Shown in pieces: positions 10,954 through 19,860 of a stretch of 64,000 bases of DNA. How positions within the stretch are numbered: position 1 is the first letter of the stretch; each line of letters starts with the position of its first letter. The stretch covers positions 17,773,289 through 17,837,288 of the forward strand of contig NC_079147.1 of assembly GCF_945859685.1 (NCBI RefSeq), read 5' to 3'. This stretch comes from Eupeodes corollae (taxonomy: Eukaryota; Arthropoda; Insecta; Diptera; Syrphidae). The notes beneath the pieces were generated by a model that saw nothing but the letters and a program-made list of their open reading frames with translations, was not told where the DNA came from and did not search any database. Position numbers and translations under genes: made by a program.

Positions 10954-13833
10954 TGATGGAAAATTTCAATTTAAAAATAATGTCGATAAACTTGAATTCG
11001 ATAATTTCAAATGCAAAAAGAGTAGCTCTGTTAGATATCTTAAAAAATAAAAAACCGCAAATGTGTTTCTTATCGGAAACTTGTTTATCTTCAAAACACA
11101 AACCTACTTTTGACGGTTTTAATATAATACGTAATGATTCACGAGAGGAACGGCAATACTTTTAAACAAAAATTACAAGTTCTGTTCAGTTCCTTTCCAA
11201 AGTAATAATTTTCAATATGTCTGGCATCTATTTCGTCCCAGAATTCTAATGGTTCAATACAACGCTTAATTGTTGGTAGTATATATATACCATCAAATGC
11301 TGGTAATAGTTTATCCCGCGAACTTGATAGGCTTTATTGTTTAATTGGTAGTTATGATGCAGCTTTAATTGGAGGTGACTTTAATGCCCGTCACACTGCC
11401 TGGGGTGACAGAGTTTGTAATAATAATGGAAATCTGTTCCACAATTGGTTTTATAACGGTCCCTGCTTGAATCTGGATATAATTCCTTCTGATGGTCCAA
11501 CATATCCAAGAACGTCCTCGTATCTAGACTTTTTCATTAAAACATCAACAATATGCGTTTCTAACAATGTCTTAGGTTCCTCAAGCACCCCAACATGTAA
11601 AACTTTTCCAGTTGTTTCAGATCACTACGGAATAGTCATAGAAATAATGCTTAAAAACTTCCTTCCGGTTTTAACACCTCCAAACACCTACAGGAGTTTT
11701 AAAAACACAAACTGGGATGCCTTCAGACTAAGTCTCCATTGTAATATATTGTCTTTGAACATACCTGCTGAAAGAAATATATCTAACATCGAAATAGATT
11801 CGTATATAAACCAATTAAATATGATCATAACATCAAATGTTGAATCACACTCAGTTGTAGTCTGTCCTCAAGACCAAAAATTTCATTCTATATCCGATAG
11901 AACAAAACAACTTATTGATATGCGAAGTGTCTGGCTAAAAGAACTTAAAAAAATATATAATCGGCATTTAAACAGAGTAAATCCCGAATATCTTCAACTT
12001 TATTCTAAGATTCAGTGCTTAAGTAAAATTATTAGGGATAATGTCAATATTAATGTAAACAATGCATTTCAGTCAAGGCTCGAGAAAATTAAACCTTCTC
12101 CTTTCGCCTTTAAAGAAATTGATAAGATAACAGGCCGAAAATATTTTGGTACTGACACATCAAAGGATATACTAACATACCATGGACAAAATCTGAGTGA
12201 CATTAGATCCAAATTAGATGCATTTAAAGATTTTTACTCTTCAGTTTTCACTGGCGGCGAACACCTAATGAATCAAAATTTTGAAAATGAAGTATCTGTT
12301 GCAATAAATGAATTCAAAACAGCTCAATTAGGTCGAAATTTAACAAATTTTTCTCTTACAAACAGAGCAACATGTCCTAATTTGTATGTATTTACAACAC
12401 CTGAAAAAGTAAGAGCATTTAGAATAGCTTTGAACAATAAAAAATCAGCTGGTAATGATCAGATATCTAATTTCATTTTAAGAAAATGCCCTCTTTCTTT
12501 AGATACGGTTTTATCCATAATATTTAATCATTGTATTAACAATGGTTACTTTCCTCGTGCTTGGAAGGAAGCATTAATAGTACCGATAGCAAAAACCAAA
12601 GCTGCCAGAGATATTTCAAAATTTCGGCCTATTTCCTTACTTTCAAATATTGGAAAGCTGTTTGAAAAAATTTTGGCAGATCATGTGAATAACTTCACCG
12701 AAGAAGCAAATATTATTCCAAATAACCAATTTGGTTTTAGAAAAGGATGCTCTACTGAGCATGCACTACTAATAATTCAAAATAAGGTAATTGAAAACTT
12801 AAGGAACAAAAAATTTACAGTTAGCTTAGATATTGATCTTGAAAAAGCTTTCGATTCAATATGGCATGATGGCCTAATATTTAAGCTTTTAAATTTAAGA
12901 TTTCCAGACTGGCTAATAAAAATTATTTACAGTTTTCTTACATCTCGAACTACGTCGATTGCAATCAAAGCTGAAAAATCAGTACCTTTCCTTATACTTT
13001 CGGGGGTTCCACAAGGATCTATCCTTGGCCCTTCCCTATTTAATATTTATCTTCACGATTTCCCTCTATCAGATCCTATTACAGAGGAACCAGGTTCAAT
13101 CCACTATGCTGATGATACTACTATATTGGCAAGCGACTCACGGCCCAGTATTGCGTTGGAGAAAATAAAACAGAAACTTCCACATGTAGAAAACTATTCC
13201 AAAAAATGGAAACTTAAAATCAATACAGATAAATGCGGGTTAACATGCTTTAGGAACTCCAGTGGTAAAGGACATTATCTTGCTGTCAAAGAAAGTAAAG
13301 CACTCTCTTTGAAAATAAACGAAAAACCAATAGCTCTACGAGCTGAAACAAAGTATTTAGGTTTACATTTTCATAATAGGTTTTTATTCAATAAACATGC
13401 AAGAACAGTTTTAAATAGAGCCAAAATGGTCTCAGTTATGTTAAAACCACTACTTAACTCCAAGCAAGTGTTCAGTACTACAAAAACACTCATATATAAA
13501 ACATTAATAAGACCAATACTGTTGTACGGTTTTCCTATTTGGTTCACTATTTCACCTTCTGTAGCCAAGGAAATGGAAACTTTCGAGAGAAAACTCTTGC
13601 GATTTTGTTGTGGAAAATTTAGAAAGCCTAAGAAAAAATACTATTCTAATAAAGTCATATATGAAACAGCAAAAATAACACCCCTGATGGTCTATCAAAT
13701 AGATATACTCCTGAAAAAAATAGAACGACTAAGCTCTCATCACAATCCACTAGTTAGGTCTTTAACTGATCCTCAAACACATACAAGTTTAAGTGATAAT
13801 TATTACTTATCACCATTTAATATCCTAAACTAA
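10953..13833 (+). pseudogene. LINE ORF2, APE endonuclease plus reverse transcriptase, two frameshifts
   Basis: Starts ATGATGG at 10953, where ATG overlaps the ORF1 stop (TAATG). The N-terminal endonuclease reads LKIMSINLNSI, CFLSETCLS, then GTAILLNKNYKFCS after a shift near 11145. A second shift near 11220 gives the frame that stays open to the stop at 13831-13833. Endonuclease catalytic loops GGDFNARHTAWGD (about 11370-11410) and SDHYGIVI (about 11620) are present. The reverse transcriptase spans about 12400-13250: FRKGCSTEHAL, SLDIDLEKAFDSIWHDGL, GVPQGSILGPSLFN and the catalytic YADDTT near 13105. Past it come LGLHFHNRFLFNKH and LIRPILLYGFPIW. No RNase H domain follows. The enzyme would nick target DNA and copy the LINE RNA in place. 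Clade Jockey is the best fit. Confidence 0.93.
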
Positions 13834-14351
13834 CAAACTATAAATCAATTGAGACCAGATACGAGTAGAACCCTCTCCGTACCCTTTTATGACAAAGCAT
13901 CTCCACTTAATTTTAGGGGATGATACTGTCTAAAAATATACAATCACATAAACCTTTGTTTCCAACGTACAAGTTTTATTTACTCTTTGGATAGTATAAA
14001 AGCTTATATTTTCTTTAAGAGTATTTGAAGCTTGTGTTAACTAAGTATATGAATTATATATTTCATTCGTAAATAGATAAGAATATTCCTTTTAGTTTTT
14101 ATTTAGGTTTAAGTTTTAGTTTTAAGTCTTAGATATAAGTTAAAAAGCTGAAAAGGCAAAGCTGAGATTGTGCGCCGGGAGCAAGTGCACACTTGAATAA
14201 TAATGTAGTTTAATTTAATCAATGAATTTAATTATCTAAATGTTGAAAACATTTACTATAACAAAGTCCATTAAGTCTGACATATCTTTAAGTCGACCGA
14301 ATTGTTTAATCTAGTTTATAAGAAAAAAATGTACTGATTTATTAATGACTC

Positions 14352-14371
14352 AATAAAGTTACTTACTTACT
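14352..14371 (+). terminator. Poly(A) signal and TTAC-repeat tail of LINE
   Basis: AATAAA at 14352-14357 is followed within 2 bp by GTTACTTACTTAC and then the target duplication. The tail is a tetranucleotide repeat, not poly(A). Confidence 0.75.
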
Positions 14372-14387
14372 TACACAGTTTTGGGGG
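14372..14387. repeat. 16-bp target-site duplication, 3' copy, of Jockey-type LINE
   Basis: Identical to 9067-9082. Confidence 0.95.
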
Positions 14388-15290
14388 ATTAATATTTCGC
14401 AATAATATAATTAAAAAACCAAAGAATAATATTCGGAAAAACAAATTAAATCAACTCATCTATAGATTGCGCAATTGTACAAATCAATCAATCCGTTGGT
14501 ACTGTCGATTGGTATGTAGCCAACTCGTGGGCAGTTGCATCATTATGTATGTAGGTGATTAAGAACTGATGACTTTAAACGTTTATTTAATCAGCAGGAG
14601 TTGATCGAGGAATGACATGCAATGTTTGACGAAAGTCCCCTGACAGCAATATCAGAGCACCACCAAAAAGCTATTGATTAATGCGTAAATCTTGCATTGT
14701 TCGATTAAATGCGTCTATTGGTTTTTTATTCGCCATTGTGCATTCATCCCATAAAATAATTTACATTAATCGCAGAACTTTTCCCATAGCAGAATTTTTC
14801 GAAATATTGCAAGTTGGAGTTTCAATCACATGTAAATTCAATAGCAATTTCAATGCAGATTGTGCAGTCCGACCAATTCCCAAAGATGCAAGTGTCAATG
14901 CAATTTTCTGTTCCCATCGAATAGTCGCTAAAATCAATGATACAACAAAAGTTTTGCCTCCAAAAAATATAATCCACCTGCATTATTGGAAACGGCTTGA
15001 ATGATTGTGTAAATCATTAGAATTGAACTCCTGCTCATGTTGCAATTCACAATCCAAAAAATCATGTATCTCAAGATTTAGGGCGGTCATACCCAATTGT
15101 GCTTATGCTTTATTTACGATCCTTAGACACATAATCTTCAAATATTATTAAAGTTTCGTTGTACATTTCCAAGGTAATCAACAAATCATGATTTCATTCA
15201 TACGCATACGAATTAAAATATCTTCTGCAATATAATGTTTATATTTGTTCCATAATAATTCACTCAACAACTCAACAATATTTTGGAAAA
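14388..15290 (-). pseudogene. Helitron helicase, N-terminal and core part (upstream of LINE insertion)
   Basis: Minus-strand reading gives LLWNKYKHYIAEDILIRMR (about 15200-15260) and LEMYNETLIIFED (about 15150). Next are TIIQAVSNNAGGLYFLE (about 15000) and GGKTFVVSLILATIRWEQK, which is the Walker A region with the first glycines of GGTGKT lost. LWDECTMANKKPIDAF (Walker B, about 14725-14770) and FGGALILLSGDFRQTLHVIP (about 14600-14665) follow. It contains several stops and shifts, including a stop just before LWDECTM. It then degenerates into the LINE target site at 14387 and resumes beyond the LINE as NCVGNSSRLAV. The Walker A damage plus stops mean no active helicase. Confidence 0.9.
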
Positions 15291-15396
15291 TATAAACACA
15301 ACAAAGCAACAATTATCGCGCTTAAACTTATAAATGATAAGTAGGATGGATAGTTTATTACTTTTAATTAAAAATACTTTTAATTTCAATTTAATT

Positions 15397-15530
15397 TAGC
15401 GCTAATCGGTCGACAATGTTCTTTTTTAACCTGTGTTTCTATAACAAAAATAGGCTCGACGGTTTTCCTACACGTGAACATGCAACATATAGCTTCCCAT
15501 GAGAAAAACGTGGATTTTCCAAATATTAAC
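15397..15530 (-). pseudogene. Second Helitron helicase C-terminus
   Basis: On the minus strand ENPRFSHGKLYVACSRVG, then KPSSLFLL, a stop, and KKNIVDRLALN to a terminal stop at about 15397. This duplicates the C-terminal motif already present at 8709-8936 but with the canonical CSRVG, so it comes from a different Helitron copy. On the minus strand it lies just upstream of the truncated helicase of the first copy. Confidence 0.8.
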
Positions 15531-15560
15531 CACATATGGACATTATTTTGCACTGAGACT

Positions 15561-15562
<2 letters not shown>

Positions 15563-15610
<48 letters not shown>
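15563..15610. repeat. Poly(T) run of 48
   Basis: Forty-eight uninterrupted T, 33 bp beyond the second Helitron remnant. It may be an expanded homopolymer or the poly(A) of something inserted on the minus strand. No element body is recognisable next to it. Confidence 0.9.
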
Positions 15611-15613
<3 letters not shown>

Positions 15614-16523
15614 GATAGGCGAAAACTAAACGAATTGGAAACTATAACCTTCTGAGGGGTATGGTAAAATCTAACGGTATTATTGGAATCATTAATTAGT
15701 CTGAAAATCCCGAAAAATACTATGAATACATTATTTTTTTTTCCTGAAGAGGTGTGCAGAAATTGTCTGTCAGTTTAATGCAATGCGTATTTGTTTGCGG
15801 TTCTATTTAAACATTCTCAAGATCTTGTAATTATTTTAGATTACTGAATTTTGTTTACTACAAATTAAATTTAACCTATACTTTAGCCTCAGCAACATGC
15901 GAGGGGTTATACTATTAAATTGTAACTATAAGAAACGTTTGGTAATTTGACATATAGCCATCTATTGAATGTTACAATCGTATGGAGCTAACAGATAATC
16001 GGCTTGTCAAATAATAGACAAATACTTTGCAATAAAATAAAATTGGGATCATGTAATGATATTTAAGGTATCCTATTAAGTTACATCATCAGAACATGTC
16101 AAAAAATATCAGAAATATTTTAAATCTAATTTATTTGTTTGTGTAAATTGGATGAAATAAGAAGTAAAGGAAAAGGGTTCGTTCCTAGATTATGGTCTAA
16201 CTATGATTCGCACGGAAAAGATAGCGCTATGCCTCTTAACACTTAATTTTTGCAAAATAACAAACAAATATTACAGCTTATGTTCATATCCGTTTAATTG
16301 GACAACTTAGTTGATTTAGCCTACAAAAACAAAACAACGTTTGTACGTCCGTAGGTTCGCGACGTTTTTTTCGTCGTCCATAGCTCAAGAACCAGAAAAA
16401 ATATCGACTACAAATAAATGTTGTTTTACAAATAATAAGGCAGAAAGATGCAGAAACGGCTCTCAAGAAAATTCATGGGTGGTTTTTTTTACCATAGCAG
16501 TTAAAAAAAGGTGATAATTTTGG
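15611..16523. other. Unannotated AT-rich DNA
   Basis: No gene or element recognised. Only short, low-complexity open frames are present. Confidence 0.5.
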
Positions 16524-17783
16524 TGTTCAAATGGTTGACATGTGGAAAGTTTTTGTTTGCCCTATCCTGAAAAAAGGAGGCCCTCTAAACTTCACCAACT
16601 ATAGAGGAATCAGTCTACTTAACATCGCTTAGAAAAGTCTTCTCTGCAGTAATATGTGAACGTCTAAAGCCCATCGTCAACAACCTGATAGGTCCTTATC
16701 AGTGTGGTTTTAGACCAGGAAAGTCCACAGTTGATCAAATATTCACATTACGGTAGATCCTGGAAAAACACAAGAACACCAAATCGACAACCATAATCTT
16801 TTCATCGATTTCAAGGCCGCATATGACAGCATCTAGAGGAACGAACTGTATAGAGCCATGTCTAGTTTTAGCATCACTGCCAAACTCGTCCGTTTGTGCA
16901 GGATGTTGAAAACAACTTAACAGAACATTTCGATGTAAAAAAAGGTTTTAGACAAGGTGATGCGCTGTCATGTGATTTTTTTAACATAGTGCTTGAAAGA
17001 ATAGTGCAGAGATCACACGTCAGCACTAGAGGCACTATCTTTCAAAAGCCTGTCCAATTACTAGCATATGCTGATGACATTGACATAATCGGAAGAACTC
17101 AGCGTGATGTCAATGGGGCTTTTGTGAGTAGAGGCGGCAAGAATGGGTTTAACGGTTAATGAGTGCAAAACAAAGTACATGCTGTCGTCAAGAAACGACA
17201 TACAACACCGATTCTTGGTCGCAACATCACCATCGACTTACGTAACTTTGAGGTAGTCAAGGATCTCGTCTACCTAGGCTTCGCTGTAAACGCAGAAAAC
17301 AACTCCAGCGCTGAGATCAACCGCAGAATAACTCTTGCTAACCGCTGTTTCTTTGGACTAAGAAAGCAATTGAGTGGTAAAGTCATCTCTAGAGGGACCA
17401 AAGTGTTGTTATATAAGACCCTTATCATCCCCGTCCTGCTATACGGTGCAAAAGCATGGACTATGACAAAAGCGCAATAAATCTCCTTAGGTCGGTTCGA
17501 GAAAATAGTTCTTCGTTTGATATACGGTCCCGTATGCATCGAAGGGGAGTAGAGAAGAAGATGGAACGACGAGCTTTACGGGCTGTACAGCGACGTAGAC
17601 TTAGCCAGAAGGGTAAAAGTCCAACGACTAAGATGGCTGGGTCACGTAGAGCGCATGGAAACCAATGCTCCGGCCCGGGAAGTCTACGAACCCACACCCA
17701 AAGGACAGCGCAGTAGAGGAAGACCGCATTGGGTGAGGCCGTAATTCACACATGACTGTAGCGCCACCTTAAGTAGGTAAGTA
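16524..17783 (+). mobile_element. RTE-like LINE, copy F (internally deleted)
   Basis: Begins with the family 5' terminus TGTTCAAATGGTTGACATG at 16524. After about 20 bp it jumps straight into the reverse transcriptase at KKGG..NYRGISL (16575). About 2 kb of leader, endonuclease and linker is gone. RT motifs follow: FIDFKAAYDS (about 16800), VKKGFRQGDALSCDFFNIVL (about 16935-16995), LLAYADDIDIIG (about 17060-17095), then RNFEVVKDLVYLG and KVLLYKTLIIPVLLYG (about 17395-17445). It has a GHVERM-type C-terminus. It ends GCGCCACCTTAAGTAGGTAAG, the family 3' end with a short tail. Several stops and shifts break the frame (for example TAG within the DSI..RNELY motif). Closest to copies D and E. Confidence 0.88.
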
Positions 17784-17810
17784 TGATTTTCAAACTAAAC
17801 TATTTCTTTA

Positions 17811-18510
17811 TATGAAGAATATTGTTGGTAGATTTAAAATGTTTAAGAACAATTTAACCAACAACATTTTTAACCCAACACGAAAACCTACAAACTTTTA
17901 TGCAAGACTGTCGATTTGTCTTGCGGGATGGAAAGTTATCTGTGTGAGTCGCATCCCAACCTCTTTTTTATTTTTATAATTAATTGTTTTTCTGCCTAGT
18001 TATGATGCAGTTGGGGAGTGATGATGATACTTTGTCGTTTCATGATTGGAAAGCCAGACCATTTTTGCGACAACATCAACTATTACATGTGTTTGGTCAT
18101 ATTGGAAACTTCAACCTGCCTGAGGAAGACTAAACATTAATATTTTAAATCATAACCGAATTCTATTTATATTTTATTTTTAAAAGTTAAAACTCAAGGG
18201 AGGAATCAGTTTAAACCTCTACGAAACCAACGGCCATCAGAGTGATCCGTTTCGAGCTGATTTAATCAATATAATTTTGGGTGATATTTATTTCAAAGGA
18301 GTCAAATTATTGCCTAAGGATTTTCCACCACATACGAAGACATACTAGAGCAACTCCCTACGCTAACCAATGAGCAAGGCTATTAGGTACAGTTGCAAAC
18401 GACGATAGATTAAATTTTTAAAATTGGAAGAAGATCCTATAACTCAGATGCGTACCAGTACAGAGGTTGATGTTTCAATTTTAAAAGCTTTAAAAGTTTC
18501 TCTATAATAA
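17811..18510 (+). pseudogene. Unidentified coding-like sequence with intron-like gaps
   Basis: Three protein-like open stretches follow one another at fly-like spacing. The first is from ATG at 17811 (MKNIVGRFKMFKNNLTNN..) to about 17945, where GTGTGAGT resembles a splice donor. The second is 18002-18133, preceded by a pyrimidine-rich TTTTTCTGCCTAG acceptor, and reads DWKARPFLRQHQLLHVFGHI. The third starts at 18187, just after TTTTTAAAAG, and reads GGISLNLYETNGHQSDPFRA then DLINIILGDIYFKGVKLLPK to a stop at 18346. Two other frames continue past that stop (TYEDILEQLPTLTNEQGY; KLEEDPITQMRTSTEVDVSI), so the gene is probably broken. I do not recognise the family. It could be a decayed host gene or an ORF of an element I did not identify. 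Confidence 0.35.
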
Positions 18511-18539
18511 ATGGCAGAGATCATTTCCATTAAGACAAC

Positions 18540-19860
18540 TTAGTTAAAGTAAGGTTAAAGTGGCTGTCCATGATGGAAACGGACACACTTAGGCCAGTTT
18601 ATTGGCCCTTGAATCCCTTAGTCGTTTAGATCGTTAAAGAAGAATTCTCCTAGGTAATTCTTGCGGTTTTGAGCTAGAGCAGGGTATGTGCGGAGAAGGT
18701 GAATAACTGGTTCCTACTCTTCTTCGTCCATACAACTTCTGCACAAGTCATATGAGAATATGCCTAGTCGCTTGGCTTACTTTCCTATTAGACAGTGTCC
18801 GGTTTATGACACCTACTATCGAACTTGTATGCGATCTGCTTATAGATAGCAAGCACCTTGAACGTTTTAAATCTAGTGTTGGACAGATGTTTTTTGTGAC
18901 CTGACACGTGGTGATGTTGCTCCACCTGGTGTTTGCCTTCTTCATATCGTCTTGCATTAGCAACAGTTTACAAGTAGCGATTGGTATGCCAGTATGTGCC
19001 AAACGTGGTAGGATAGGCTGCACTGTACCGTTCCTGGCGTCAAGCTCTGATTCCCACCATTGTGGTTTTCTCTTGCTTCTTATGTGTATAAGTATAGACA
19101 AGCAATTTCTGGCGATCTATTCAAAGCTGAGGTGAGGTGAGGTCATTAACTTTGTTGTCAAGTTCGTTAGCGGTAGAGGAAGGACTTGATAGTCCGGGTT
19201 TAAGTAAACTTAAAACATGCTAAGTTTTACTATTATGCAAGATCTAGGTTCACATTTATCTGTCACACACAGTGTGTAGTACCCAGCAGTCCTGAGTCCC
19301 CAAACAACGGATCTCGCAATCAATGGCTCGTGGATCAGGACAATTTCTTCCCCGTTTCTTGCCAGGTGGAGAAGAAGTGAGCCCGAGGCCTGTATAGAGT
19401 GTTGGAGATTAATCTGTACTAACTGCAGCATTTTGGCTACAATTATGCAGATCAACTTCCACCACGTTTTTGTTCTGATCCTCTGAGTCTGATGATGAAC
19501 CCATGAGTTCGTCCTCGATCAGAAGAATCATGTTTAGGTCGTCCTCAGTTTCCTTAGAGGGTGGAATCGTGATTGGAGAGGGCATGGGTGCATCGTCACC
19601 CTATAAAGCCCCTTCACTTCCTCTAGCTTGGCTACCTTCCAGTTATGCGTCGAAAGGGATGGATTAAAAACTTTAATCATCTCGAGATTATCCTCGATAC
19701 CAGCAGGATCGATTGGAATCCAATTTCGGACTTTAGGTCTTCTAGGAATGTCTTCCTTAGCGACAACCTCAAGCAGCTGGAACTAAAATCATCTGAAACT
19801 AATTTTGATTTTTTGACGAATCCGCACTGTTTTCCAATCTAAAGACCCCCAAGCTAGTAA
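18540..19860 (-). mobile_element. RNase H-bearing LINE remnant, internally deleted
   Basis: At the right end (19490-19600, minus strand) is an acidic ORF1-like tail (IEDELMGSSSDSEDQNKNVV). ORF2 then begins at about 19455 as MLQLVQINLQHS and IVLIHEPLIARSVVWGLRTA, the endonuclease start of I/R1-group LINEs. Around 19140-19210 it jumps to the element C-terminus. The RNase H-adjacent SRCLLSISRSHTSSIVGVI is followed after a shift by the zinc-binding-like end LGIFSYDLCRSCMDEEE and ALAQNRKNYLGEFFFNDLND (about 18640-18760). The reverse transcriptase and most of the RNase H are deleted. The 3' untranslated part continues to about 18540. Boundaries are approximate. Confidence 0.65.

Larger units (their letters stand above)
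9083..14371 (+). mobile_element. Full-length Jockey-type non-LTR retrotransposon (5.3 kb)
   Basis: A complete LINE bounded by identical 16-bp target duplications. The order is 5' leader 9083-9293, ORF1 (gag-like, three zinc knuckles) 9294-10953, ORF2 (endonuclease plus reverse transcriptase) 10953-13833, and a 3' untranslated region of about 520 bp. It ends with AATAAA at 14352-14357 and a TTAC-repeat tail (about 14360-14371) in place of poly(A). It lacks RNase H. It sits in the opposite strand orientation to its host Helitron. ORF1 has one homopolymer shift and ORF2 two shifts, so it is a recent but inactivated copy. Confidence 0.93.
6116..15290 (-). mobile_element. Helitron, minus strand, interrupted by a Harbinger transposon and a LINE
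   Basis: Removing the two insertions at 6282-8708 and 9083-14371 rejoins one Helitron helicase running from about 15280 down to the stop at 8709. A 3' untranslated part then lies at 6116-6278. The 3' terminus is GTACCGGGCCGCTAG on the minus strand, ending in CTAG (fits the CTRR rule) followed by T, as expected for rolling-circle elements that insert between A and T. The preceding GC-rich stretch resembles the terminal hairpin but is an imperfect palindrome. The Rep nuclease half and the first part of the helicase are absent: upstream of about 15290 the sequence changes and another Helitron end appears. This copy is therefore 5' truncated and dead. Its own target is not recognisable. Confidence 0.85.

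Noticed and set aside
14681..15004. 107-codon plus-strand frame
   Set aside because: It is antisense to the Helitron helicase core, which is clearly coding on the minus strand.
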